Below are positions 8,166-16,963 of a stretch of DNA of 64,000 nt, in pieces. The notes below the pieces were generated by a model. It did no database searches and was not told the DNA's origin. It was given only the letters and a program-made list of their open reading frames with translations. Both the position numbers and the translations under genes were made by a program. The DNA lies in NCBI GenBank assembly GCA_943908425.1, contig CALTTC010000006.1, positions 27,216 through 91,215 of the forward strand, given 5' to 3'. Numbering within the stretch: the first letter of the stretch is position 1; each line of letters starts with the position of its first letter. This DNA is from an uncultured Moraxella sp. GTDB taxonomy: Bacteria; Pseudomonadota; Gammaproteobacteria; Pseudomonadales; Moraxellaceae.

Positions 8166-10241
8166 CTAACGGCGTGCACTGCTTAGCACTCGGCGGGCAA
8201 AAATAACTATCACTGCCACAAACAAGCCTAATCCCAGCCACTCGCTTGCTGTCTCCCAATGCGGTAGTGCCAACGCTAACGGCGCATCCGAGCCACCACG
8301 CGTCACAGACAGCGCAATGATAAATGCCATAATTACCCCCACTAAGCTTTCGCCGACAATTAAGCCAGCGGCGAGTAGGGTGCCTGTGCGTTCCGCTTGC
8401 TTGTGTTGATGGCTAGCCAGTTTGGATTTGATTACCCACGCCAATATCGTGCCAATGATAATAGGCACATTGACCGCTGGCGGCAGATAAATGCCCATAC
8501 CGACAGCCAGTGCGGGCAGGGTGTATTTGCCGTTGGAGCGTTTTTTTAGGACAACGTCAAGCACAATAAACGCCACGCCAATCGCCACACCGATTAAAAT
8601 AAAGCTCCATTCTAGATTGTGGTTAAAAATCCCCTGAGCGATGGTTGTCATCAGCGTTGCTTGTGGGGCGGCTAAGGCTTGCGTCAAATCCATCCCAGCA
8701 CGTGGCATAGCACCAGTGAAGCCATAAGCTTCATAGAGAATCTGCAAGACAGGCGCGATCACGATTGCCCCAACGATAACGCCGATAATGAGCGCGATTT
8801 GTTGGCGCCACGGCGTTGCCTTGACGAGATAGCCAGTTTTTAAATCTTGCAAATTGTCATTGGAGATGGTCGCGACACACAGCACCGCCGAACCGCAAAA
8901 TAGCGCCAAAGCGGTAATAAATTGCCCGTTACCAAGTGCCAAAAGCTCAGGATTAAGGTTGCCGATAAGTAGCAATACAAGCGAAATAACCACAATAGAG
9001 ACAATGCCAATTCCCGAGATAGGACTGCTTGAGGAGCCAACCAATCCTGCCATATAACCACACGCTGCCGCCACCAAAAAACCGATGATAAAGGCAAGGA
9101 GCGTACAGACGACGACCAGTAGCCACGCAAGACCGGTGCTAATCGCGGCACTGGCAATAAAGTGATAAAAAGTTGCGACAAGTAATAGCCCCATCGCCAG
9201 CACCCAGCCGATAATGGCTTTGGGGGATAAGTCTTGGGCGGTGCGCTCTAGGCGGATATTCCCGCTATCGTCTTTTAGGGCGCGCGCGGACAGCTTTAAG
9301 CCTTCTAGCATAGGGCGAAACAGGCTAATCAGCGTCCAAATGGCGGCAATACCAATAGCACCTGCACCAATAAAACGCACCTTTTCGCGCCATAATTGCT
9401 TGGCAAATGCTGCCATCTCCATATCGCTTGGTTGTAAGGTGTTGCTTGTCAATATCGGCACAGCAACGCCCCAAGCGATAATAATCCCTGCCAAGATTGC
9501 CAGACCGCCAGCAATGCCCACAAGATAGCCTGCCCCCAATAACGCCACAGAAAAGCCAAAGGGAATCTGAAAGATGGCTGTCCCCGCCTTAAACCATAGG
9601 CTTGCGCCATCAGCGACCACGCGTAAGCCATTAGTGGCAAAGCTAATCACCCCAGCAAGGCTAGCACCAAGCACAATCTCTTTAATGCCCGTATCGCTTG
9701 GCGTGACCAGTTTCTCGTCTAGGCTGATTTTTTCGTGATTGTCAGGTAAGGTGCTATCTAACTTCGTATCGCTTGTCAAAACTTGCCCATCGCCTGCGCG
9801 CAAAATCTCCGCTGCCGCCACGCCTTCTGGGTAAGGCAAATCGCTATTGACCACCATCGCATAACGCAAAGGAATCGTAAACATCACCCCCCAAATACCG
9901 CCAGCAATGCACAGTAGTGCCGTCTGCCAAAAGGGAAAGCTTTGCCAGTAGCCGACCATCAATAACGCAGGCAAAATAAAGATAATAGAGGATAAAGTGC
10001 CCGCTGCGGACGCTTGGGTTTGTACCATATTATTTTCTAGAATATGGCTGTCTTTGGCAAATTTTAAAATCGCCATTGAAATCACTGCCGCGGGAATGGA
10101 GGAGGCGAAAGTTAAGCCTACTTTAAGCCCCAAATAAACATTGGAGGCGGTAAAAATTACCGTAATAATTGCCCCAAGGAGCATACCACGCAAGGTCAGC
10201 TCCTTGACATTGGCATAGGGGTCTATGGTCGGTTGTGTCAT
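8166..10241 (-). CDS. OPT family oligopeptide transporter
   Basis: A 691-residue polytopic membrane protein (about 15 hydrophobic segments) of the bacterial OPT family. It opens with the family-typical E-L-T-L-R-G-M-L-L-G-A, then N-V-Y-L-G-L-K-V-G-L-T. Members move oligopeptides or metal chelates across the inner membrane; the substrate cannot be read from the sequence. An in-frame TTG at 10256 would add five residues, but the ATG at 10241 begins the conserved T-Q-P-T-I-D-P-Y stretch and is preferred. It is convergent with adk and downstream of doxX on the same strand, with about 50 nt between them. Confidence 0.88.
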   Translation of the reverse strand: MTQPTIDPYANVKELTLRGMLLGAIITVIFTASNVYLGLKVGLTFASSIPAAVISMAILKFAKDSHILENNMVQTQASAAGTLSSIIFILPALLMVGYWQSFPFWQTALLCIAGGIWGVMFTIPLRYAMVVNSDLPYPEGVAAAEILRAGDGQVLTSDTKLDSTLPDNHEKISLDEKLVTPSDTGIKEIVLGASLAGVISFATNGLRVVADGASLWFKAGTAIFQIPFGFSVALLGAGYLVGIAGGLAILAGIIIAWGVAVPILTSNTLQPSDMEMAAFAKQLWREKVRFIGAGAIGIAAIWTLISLFRPMLEGLKLSARALKDDSGNIRLERTAQDLSPKAIIGWVLAMGLLLVATFYHFIASAAISTGLAWLLVVVCTLLAFIIGFLVAAACGYMAGLVGSSSSPISGIGIVSIVVISLVLLLIGNLNPELLALGNGQFITALALFCGSAVLCVATISNDNLQDLKTGYLVKATPWRQQIALIIGVIVGAIVIAPVLQILYEAYGFTGAMPRAGMDLTQALAAPQATLMTTIAQGIFNHNLEWSFILIGVAIGVAFIVLDVVLKKRSNGKYTLPALAVGMGIYLPPAVNVPIIIGTILAWVIKSKLASHQHKQAERTGTLLAAGLIVGESLVGVIMAFIIALSVTRGGSDAPLALALPHWETASEWLGLGLFVAVIVIFARRVLSSARR

Positions 10242-10291
10242 AAAATATCTTATCAAAAATGGTAAAAGGGCTAGCGCGGTGTAGCAAAATA

Positions 10292-10687
10292 TTACAACGG
10301 CTGTCCACGCGCATAACTGTCAAGCGACCACGCGCCTGCCCCTGCTACCGCCAGATACAAGAAAATAAAGCTAAAAAGCATTGCTGGTTCACCACCATTG
10401 GCTAGGGGAAATAGCGAAAAATGTGCCACAAAATACGCTACCGCCATCATACCTGACAACAAAAAGGCAGTTGGACGAGTCAAAAAGCCGATGATAATGA
10501 GTAAGCCACCGACCAGCTCCAAAACTGTTGCCACGCCAGTCAGCGATAGCCACGAATTGACATAGGAGGTCTGGTCAATAGGAAAACCGAACGCTTTGGC
10601 GGTGCCGTGCCAAAAAAAAGCATAGCCAGTCGCAATGCGTAATAGTGCCAAGGCTTTGGATTGCAAATCATAAGAGAGATGATACAT
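10292..10687 (-). CDS. DoxX family membrane protein
   Basis: A 131-residue protein with four predicted membrane helices and the DoxX-type start L-L-R-I-A-T-G-Y-A-F-F-W-H-G followed by K-A-F-G-F-P. DoxX-like proteins are small inner-membrane proteins tied loosely to quinone, thiosulfate or oxidative-stress functions. The exact role is not predictable here. AGGA stands 7 nt before the ATG. It may be co-transcribed with the OPT transporter 50 nt downstream. Confidence 0.85.
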   Translation of the reverse strand: MYHLSYDLQSKALALLRIATGYAFFWHGTAKAFGFPIDQTSYVNSWLSLTGVATVLELVGGLLIIIGFLTRPTAFLLSGMMAVAYFVAHFSLFPLANGGEPAMLFSFIFLYLAVAGAGAWSLDSYARGQPL

Positions 10688-10990
10688 AAAAAAATCCTAA
10701 CAAAAACATAGGCTTATTATAAAGGATTTTGCGGGCGTTGGATAGGGTGATTTATGAGTGATGGGAATAGCCAAGTGGGGTATGCCAAGCACGGCGTATT
10801 TTTATATACTAGGGGATAACTCACCACTGCAATAAGCTGGCTTGACTAACTAAAAGATATTGGCTTAGCTGTGTCCCTAGGCAAAGACTTGTGTAATCAG
10901 GGGAGTTACTGGTGCATTTACTTGAATGCTTTATTGTGCTTTTTAAGCGGTGGATATGACCTAAAATTATTGATAAAGATAGATATTTTG

Positions 10991-11198
10991 ATTTTGACAA
11001 AATAAAACCATGCCAAAAAATAGCGGTTTTGCCAATACAAGCATTGGTGTGGTTGGCGTTAGCCGTAACTATTGCGTAAAGGGTTGTGGCATCAAAATTG
11101 TTGCTAGGACAAAGTCTTTATCGGTATTTTATAGTATAAACCTATTGGCAAAGCAGTAGGTTGGCTTAGGTTTCGTCTTGTATTTTGACAAAATAAAA
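10991..11198. repeat. Pair of 17-bp direct repeats 174 nt apart
   Basis: ATTTTGACAAAATAAAA occurs exactly at 10991-11007 and at 11182-11198. The core TTTTG-ac-AAAA is nearly palindromic. The pair brackets a segment without a gene. It could be the edges of a small lost or non-autonomous element, or chance in AT-rich DNA. Confidence 0.45.
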
Positions 11199-11220
11199 AC
11201 ACCGCTTAACACGGTGTTTG
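11195..11220 (-). terminator. Terminator downstream of the zinc receptor pseudogene
   Basis: Read leftward, AACACCG - 7-nt loop - CGGTGTT is followed by a T-rich stretch. It lies about 100 nt past the stop of the receptor gene on the same strand. Confidence 0.65.
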
Positions 11221-11322
11221 TTGATATTTTGGTCTTATATGCAAGGGATTTTAAAATACATTGCTCAGTCTTGCTTAAGGATTTTCACAATAAATAGTCA
11301 GCGCACTCTAGGGTAAAGGTCA

Positions 11323-13861
11323 TTAAAGCTTAATATTCGCCCCAATGCTGACATTACGCCCGATTTGGGGGATATAAGGCAAATGAGTTTCGTGGGCATA
11401 CACTTTTTCATTTAATAAATTATTGGCTCTAAAAAATAACGAATAATCTACCGCTTGATTAAAGTTTTGATAATCAACCCCTAAGCTTAGATTGTGATTG
11501 CCTTTAGTTGGTGTCTCAAATTTAGCCACTTTATTTTGGTCAAAGGTGCGAATATATGACACATTGCCTGACCAGTTATCGTTAAATACCGCATCTAGGC
11601 GTGTGCCAAGCCGTGCAGGCGGTAGGCGTGGTGTGTAGCGGTCGGGCTGTTTGCCGTAGGTTTTTTGCTTATCAAAGACACTATATTTGACGACAATATC
11701 AGGCAAATCGTGCAATCTACCATACACATAATCCTCAAACAGTGATAGGCGATATTTTGGGTTTATTTGATAGCCAATATTGCCTTCTACCCCATAAAAG
11801 CGTGCTTTAGACTGATCGTAGCGGTTGATACGCAATTGCCTAAAATGCTCAACTTGTGCCGTGCCTAAATGCTCGTTGATGGTTTGTAGATAAATATAAT
11901 TATCAAAATCATACAAATAACTTGCCAATTTATAATCAAGCTTGTCGCCAGTAAATTTTAGCCCAAGTTCATAATTATTGGCACGCTCTTTTTTTAGATG
12001 GCGGTTACCAATCTCAAACGAATTGGTTGCAAGGTGCATACCGTGTGTGTATAGCTCTTGGGGATTTGGCAAGCGTTCTTGGTGCGATGTATTAAATGAC
12101 AAGGTATAGCGAGGAGCAAAATGCCAATGCACCCCAAGCCCATAGGAGCGAGCAATATTATTATGTGGCTGTGTGGCATCTTTGGCATGATTGATGGCAT
12201 CTTGTAGATTTTCGCCCTTAAAAAAGACCCGATTTTTAATTTTGTCTTCAATATAATCCCAGTCATAATCCATAGCGACTTTTTGATGTTCTAAGCGTGA
12301 GCTAAGCTCTAATTCAACATTGTTTAGGGTGTACTGCCCCAAGGCAAAAATGCTGATATTGTTTAGGGTATTTTTTGTTAATAGGGGCTGTTGTCGCCAC
12401 TGCGTTGTTGGTGATTCGGCACGGTTATCTTGTTCAATGTATTGTCCACCCCAGAGCAGTTTTAGGTTGTTTTTGGGGTGTGCGTGAATTCTAGGCGAGC
12501 CACTTTGCCTTTGTTTTTAAATGAAGTGGTTGTAATATCGCCTTCTTTTTCATCGTGGCGATAATCAACATAGCCGATATTGCCACGCACTGTCTCTACC
12601 CCATCAAATGGCTTGTGCCATTCGCCACGCACGTCATAACGCTTGGTTGTCAAGTCAATATAAGGGGTGCTTAAATAATCGTGCTTTTTTTGTATGCCGT
12701 GGCTGTGATTAAAATTATTTAAGGCGTGGACAGCACAATCAGGGCGTGGGTTAATGTAATTGACATCGTCTTCATTGATAAGCTGCGGGTAGCGTGCCAA
12801 GTAGGGGCGAGAATATAGGCTATCAAAAATAGAGATGACTCCGCACCCTTCATATAAATGATTGTGGGCAGGCAAGCCATATTTGTCCTGACGCTTGCTT
12901 ATCGCCGCACCCAAATAACCACTATCACCCACCCAAGACAATCCAATACTGCCTGCTTTGCTGTCTGACCAGCTTTCTTTTAAGTAATCTAATTGTTCTG
13001 TTTTGACCTGACTAATATGCCCTTCGTATTCTTGTTTTAAATTCAAATAGTCTTGTTCGCTACGCACGCTAGACCACGGCGAGCCTGTGCCATTTTTAAA
13101 TTTTTTATATTCTTCTTCAAGTTCTGCCAGTCGTTTTGGGGCTTTGGCAAAATCATCTAATTCATCTAAGTCTTGAAAACGGTGCAAGGTGTAGCTTGGC
13201 GTGTTGTAATCGCCTGCTGTCTTGTATAGCCCTTCAGCGTGCAACACAACATTGGGGCTAAGCACCGTGTTGGTACTGACGGTTGCAAGCTTTTCATTAC
13301 TGCCTGTGTTGTAGCGATAACCAATCTCGCCTGTAAACGTTTCGCTTGGGACGGCAGTTGGGATTTTATTGTCAATGATATTCACCACCCCTGCTAAATT
13401 GCCAGACTTGTAAAGTAAAGTGCTAGCCCCCGCACAATTTCAGCTTGACGTGCCAAAACGGTGTCCACCATCACGGCGTGGTCTGGCGATAAATGAGCCA
13501 TATCAATGACATCGGCACTATTTTGCAAAATGGTAATGCGTTTGCCTTCTTGTCCACGAATAATAGGGGCTGATGCACCCCCACCAAATTGGTTGGAATG
13601 AATGCCAAGCTCACCACTTAAGGCATCGCCTAGGGTTACCGCTTTGGTTTTTAAGGTGCTACCGTGTATGGTTTGGTTGCTGATATTACTGCTGTTTAGT
13701 AGGTTGCTTGCCCCTTTGGTTTGAGTGGTGCTAACGGTTAATGTTCCCAAGTCCACGCTATCATCAGCAAAAGCAGACATCATACATAGCGACAAAGCAA
13801 GGCTTAATGGGGTGAATGTGTGGCGTTTAAATGGCTTATTGGTAGCGCTATTTGGCATCAT
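11323..13861 (-). pseudogene. znuD: ZnuD-type TonB-dependent zinc receptor, broken by two single-base frameshifts
   Basis: Three consecutive frames join into one receptor of about 845 residues: signal peptide and TonB box region; plug with P-I-I-R-G-Q-E-G-K-R and E-I-V-R-G; and a beta-barrel ending in a terminal aromatic-rich strand. Plug and barrel segments such as H-Q-E-R-L-P and the histidine/cysteine-bearing loop coded near 12660-12870 match Neisseria ZnuD, an outer-membrane zinc receptor. Frame is lost at a five-base G run (plus-strand C run 13427-13431) and at a five-base A run (plus-strand T run 12470-12474). Adding one base to each restores the reading E-I-V-R-G-A-S-T-L-L-Y and P-K-N-N-L-K-L-L-W. 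A Zur-box candidate lies just upstream. The start could be either of two adjacent ATGs (13861 or 13858). Confidence 0.85.
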
Positions 13862-13885
13862 TGATTATTCCGATGGGTAATTATT

Positions 13886-13902
13886 ATGTAATATTATAAC
13901 AT
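13886..13902. promoter_or_regulatory. Zur (zinc uptake regulator) box candidate
   Basis: ATGTAATATTATAACAT is a 17-base near-palindrome 25 nt upstream of the receptor start. Read leftward it is ATGTTATAATATTACAT, very close to the gammaproteobacterial Zur consensus core GTTATAATATAAC. Its placement before a ZnuD homologue fits zinc-repressed expression; the assignment is by similarity only. Confidence 0.65.
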
Positions 13903-14021
13903 AATGAATAACAATAATGCAATAATATATCATTATCTTATCAATGACAGATAACGATGGTTAAGATGGGATTAAAAAATAGCCTATCGCTAAGCGGTAA
14001 AATTTTTGTGGCGTGAAGTGA

Positions 14022-14049
14022 CAAAAAAGCATAGCCAACGACTATGCTT
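14022..14049 (-). terminator. Rho-independent terminator of the exported hypothetical gene
   Basis: Read leftward: AGCATAG - 7-nt loop - CTATGCT followed by six T. It sits about 160 nt beyond the stop of the minus-strand gene at 14206. Confidence 0.75.
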
Positions 14050-14205
14050 GACAGTGCTAACCTTTAGAAGCTAGGTTAGTATTGGAATATTGTAAAAATT
14101 TCTAAAAATATTGGAGTGTTATCAGTTACCCTAGCCATAACCGTTAATGGTTATTCATCTGTAACACAACTCAAAGCTTGCATTGCGTCCGCGGTAGTAA
14201 CATTC

Positions 14206-14631
14206 TTAAGGCTGTATGGAATCACCATCTCCTCTTTCGTAACGTGCCACTTGTGCTTTAGTCAGCACCTTGAGAGTTTTTGGCATACGATAGCGTTGGT
14301 AGGCGGATTTACCGTTTAGGGTGACCGACTCTTCATCATTGATAATCTGACCGTCGCTATCATATACGAAGTCATCGTTCACCACTAAAGATTTGGAATA
14401 GTATTCGATATTAAAGTTGCCGTAGCCTTTGATTTTTTTAATTTTGGTGCTGTAACTTGAAGACCATACATCGCCTATTGCTTTCCTATCGTAAAGACAG
14501 CTTTGTTGGTGAACCACTTTATTATTTTTTAAAACAACACAGTGTGCCTTTTGGTTACTAACTTCGCCATACCCTGCATATCCCACACTTGCCGCACACA
14601 AAAAAGTGGCGGCTAATGCCAAACGTTTTAT
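14206..14631 (-). CDS. Exported protein of unknown function with an apparent ATA start codon
   Basis: I do not recognise this family. From codon 14629-14631 the frame gives 141 residues opening with K-R-L-A-L-A-A-T-F-L-C-A-A-S and a cleavage site around V-G-Y-A-G, a textbook signal peptide. The mature part has two cysteines (in A-H-C-V-V and S-C-L-Y-D), which may form a disulfide, and a charged, beta-rich remainder. The codon placed exactly where a start should be, 6 nt after GGAG, is ATA instead of ATG. An in-frame TTG at 14667 would add 12 residues that do not resemble a signal peptide start. It is therefore either a start-codon mutant or initiated at ATA/TTG. Confidence 0.6.
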   Translation of the reverse strand: MKRLALAATFLCAASVGYAGYGEVSNQKAHCVVLKNNKVVHQQSCLYDRKAIGDVWSSSYSTKIKKIKGYGNFNIEYYSKSLVVNDDFVYDSDGQIINDEESVTLNGKSAYQRYRMPKTLKVLTKAQVARYERGDGDSIQP

Positions 14632-14735
14632 AAAATTCTCCAAAAATGTTATTTTAATAATTATCAAATAAAAAGTAAATATTTAATTGCTTATTTTTTC
14701 GTAATAACAATATGGTTTTAATGCCATTTAGTGGG

Positions 14736-15371
14736 TTATAAAAGTATTGTACTTGTCGTCTTTTTTATCCCCAGTGCTATCATCTGTTGCCAAGCGTCAT
14801 TGAGTGAGCCATTGACATCAATGCTCCGACAAGCATCGTCAATCACCCACGTCTCAAAACCAAAAAATGCAGCGTCCATCGCCGTCCACGCCACACAAAA
14901 ATCAGTCGCAAGCCCTGCGATAAACACTTGGGTAATGCCGTGTTCTTTTAGGTAGCCTGCCAATCCTGTGGCGGTTTTGCCATCGGCTTCCAAAAATGCT
15001 GAATAGCTGTCAATGTGAGCTCTTGTGCCTTTTCTGATGAAAAGGTTGGCAAAATCGGTATTCAACTGAGCGTGCAGTTTTGCCCCAAACGTGCCTTGAA
15101 TGCAGTGGTCTGGCCACAATACTTGCTCGCCGTAGGGCAAGGTGATGGTGCTAAATTCGGGTAACCCTTGGTTACTGGCAAAAGAGATGTGGTCGGCAGG
15201 GTGATAGTCTTGGGTGATGACAACGTGGGTAAATTTGGGCATTAACTGATTGATGATAGGGATAATCTCATCGCCCCCTGCCACTGCCAATGCGCCATTG
15301 GGACAAAAGTCGTTTTGGACATCAACAGCAAGTAAGGCGGTGCTTGGGGTAATGGTCGGTGTGGTCATCAT
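14736..15371 (-). CDS. pncA: Nicotinamidase (isochorismatase-like hydrolase)
   Basis: A 211-residue protein from ATG 15371 (a second ATG at 15368 and a TTG at 15407 are possible). It carries the triad of the family: Asp in D-V-Q-N-D-F, Lys in R-K-G-T, and Cys in A-T-D-F-C-V-A-W-T-A. It also has the metal-site segment D-Y-H-P-A-D-H. Length and motifs match E. coli PncA. It deamidates nicotinamide to nicotinate for NAD salvage in the cytosol. It stands alone, about 70 nt from the exported-protein gene. Confidence 0.93.
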   Translation of the reverse strand: MMTTPTITPSTALLAVDVQNDFCPNGALAVAGGDEIIPIINQLMPKFTHVVITQDYHPADHISFASNQGLPEFSTITLPYGEQVLWPDHCIQGTFGAKLHAQLNTDFANLFIRKGTRAHIDSYSAFLEADGKTATGLAGYLKEHGITQVFIAGLATDFCVAWTAMDAAFFGFETWVIDDACRSIDVNGSLNDAWQQMIALGIKKTTSTILL

Positions 15372-15745
15372 CAAAAAACCAATAAAAGTGTGGCAAAATA
15401 GTAGCAAGTTATGCCCTAAAAGTAAACCAATTTTTTGATTTATGTGGTTGTTTGGCTTTTGTCATTTTGGGTTAGGATTTGCTGGCTAAATTAAGCTAAA
15501 GTCTGGCTAAATTAAGCTAAAGTTAGGTGAGCGTGTCTGTGATAAGGCTTATTGTTTGATATTTTTTGGTGAGCGTGTTTTTGGGTTGGTTTTTGGTGTG
15601 TTTTATTTCATCAGTCTATTTAAGCTAAGCTCTTTAAGATAAGCTTTTAAGATAAGCTTGGGTATGATTAAAAATATTATTTGGCATTATAAGCTTGGTA
15701 TCGGGTATTGGCTTTTGGTGTGGCGTTTGACAACCAAATCACTAA
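15372..15745. other. 374-nt AT-rich spacer between metR and pncA
   Basis: There is no supportable gene. It holds a perfect 2 x 20-21-base tandem repeat (15483-15523) and a second near-tandem stretch around 15620-15660 built on TTTAAGATAAGC. It must also contain the pncA promoter, which is not obvious. Confidence 0.5.
15483..15523. repeat. Two tandem copies of a 21-bp unit
   Basis: A unit beginning TGGCTAAATTAAGC and ending TAAAGT occurs at 15483-15503 and again at 15504-15523, without mismatches over the 20 shared bases. It probably arose by slippage. Confidence 0.8.
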
Positions 15746-16639
15746 TCACAAATTGGGCAACACGGCGGTTTTTAATAATGCCAAAAATCCTTGCATAAAG
15801 GGTAGCTCACCACTTTGCTCCGTTGTGGCGGCATACAGCTGACAATACAGCCCATCGCCCAACGCACGGCTGACCACCCAGCCTTTTTTTTCATAATCTG
15901 CCACCACCCAATCAGGCAAGGCTGCCACGCCACGCCCACTAGCGACCAGCTGAATGAGCATTGCGGTAAGTTCGGTTGTGCGGTGCTTGGCGGGGGTGAT
16001 GCCATTGGGCAACAAAAAATGTGCCATAATATCCAGCCGTTTTTGTTCCACAGGATAGCTGATTAAGGTTTCATTGGACAAATCGCTTGGGCAAATGGTG
16101 TCTTTTTGGGTAAGTGGGTGCGTGGGGGCAAGCACCAAACGGCTTTCGTAATGAAATAAGGGCAAATAATCAATGCCATCAATGGGCAAGGGGCTTGCGG
16201 TAATCAGCACGTCAATGTCGCCATCAAGGAGCAATTCGTGCGGTTCTGGCTCAAAACCTGTGGCAAAATCCAAATCCACGTCCGCCCATTGTTCACGGTA
16301 GCGATTTAAAATTGGCATAAGCCAATCAAAACAGCTGTGGCATTCACTTGCCAAACGTAGCCGTCCAATCTGGCCGTGTGCCATACGTTGAATAGTGGTT
16401 TCGGTGCGTGCCACTTGTGGCAAAATGCTGTCGGCAAGTTTTAATAAGGCAAGCCCTGCAGGCGTGAAGCTGATAGGGCGAGTACGGCGAGCAACAAGGC
16501 TTAGTCCATAATAGCTCTCAAGCTCTTTTAATTGGTGCGATATTGCAGACGCACTCACGCAAAGCTCATCGGCAGTACCAGCAAGCGAGCCTGTGGCATT
16601 CAGTGTTTTTAGCATTTGTAAATGACGTAATTCTAACAT
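15746..16639 (-). CDS. metR: LysR-type transcriptional regulator MetR
   Basis: A 297-residue LysR-family protein. An N-terminal winged helix-turn-helix (about residues 5-62, with A-S-A-I-S-H-Q-L-K-E-L-E) is followed by a substrate-binding domain. Family-specific strings E-C-H-S-C, R-L-V-L-A-P and G-V-A-A-L-P-D-W-V-V match MetR along its length, so this is MetR rather than a generic LysR member. MetR activates methionine genes (metE, metH, glyA) with homocysteine as co-effector. No met target gene is adjacent: pssA lies upstream on the same strand after a 324-nt gap and pncA downstream. Confidence 0.88.
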   Translation of the reverse strand: MLELRHLQMLKTLNATGSLAGTADELCVSASAISHQLKELESYYGLSLVARRTRPISFTPAGLALLKLADSILPQVARTETTIQRMAHGQIGRLRLASECHSCFDWLMPILNRYREQWADVDLDFATGFEPEPHELLLDGDIDVLITASPLPIDGIDYLPLFHYESRLVLAPTHPLTQKDTICPSDLSNETLISYPVEQKRLDIMAHFLLPNGITPAKHRTTELTAMLIQLVASGRGVAALPDWVVADYEKKGWVVSRALGDGLYCQLYAATTEQSGELPFMQGFLALLKTAVLPNL

Positions 16640-16963
16640 AAGTATTGGATAGATAATAAAAATTGTTTTGTATTGGTTTTAAATAAGACAATAAAGAATA
16701 AAAAACAATAAAGCTTGGAATAAAAAAGCAAGTACTAATTATCAAGCATTAATTATAAAGGCTGGTATATAAAAAATAAATAACCCATTTGCTAGGCAAA
16801 GAAAGTTATATTAAAAGCCAATGCCATTTTGGTGCTATTATTTATTATTATAGCGATTAAATATAATGGCTGTTGAATGTAAATTCTTACATAAGGATAC
16901 GACAAATAATAAGATTTACAAGCAATAATACTTACAAATAATAATACCAAAAATCAATAAAAG
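16640..16963. other. 324-nt AT-rich spacer upstream of metR
   Basis: Very AT-rich, no coding frame. It should carry the metR promoter. A partial dyad TGAATGTAAATTC near 16873-16885 faintly recalls the MetR site but has the wrong spacing. Confidence 0.45.

Larger units (their letters stand above)
10688..11322. other. 635-nt spacer with a direct repeat and a terminator but no gene
   Basis: No open frame here has a ribosome binding site or recognisable motif; the longest ATG frame (11010-11159, 49 codons) has neither. The spacer holds two identical 17-base copies of ATTTTGACAAAATAAAA (10991-11007 and 11182-11198), an AACCTA...TAGGTT inverted repeat near 11141-11165, and the terminator of the zinc receptor gene. 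Leftward promoter signals for doxX are likely near 10690-10720. Confidence 0.5.
13862..14205. other. Spacer with a Zur-box candidate and a leftward terminator
   Basis: The receptor-proximal end holds the promoter region of the znuD-like gene and its operator candidate. A strong hairpin at 14028-14048 terminates transcription coming from the exported-protein gene to the right. No coding frame is supported in this stretch. Confidence 0.6.

Noticed and set aside
11010..11159. 49-codon ATG frame in the doxX/zinc receptor spacer
   Set aside because: No ribosome binding site, no recognisable motif, and it lies in AT-rich repeat-bearing DNA.
16873..16885. MetR box upstream of metR
   Set aside because: The dyad has one base too many between half-sites and an incomplete right half, so it is not a convincing match.
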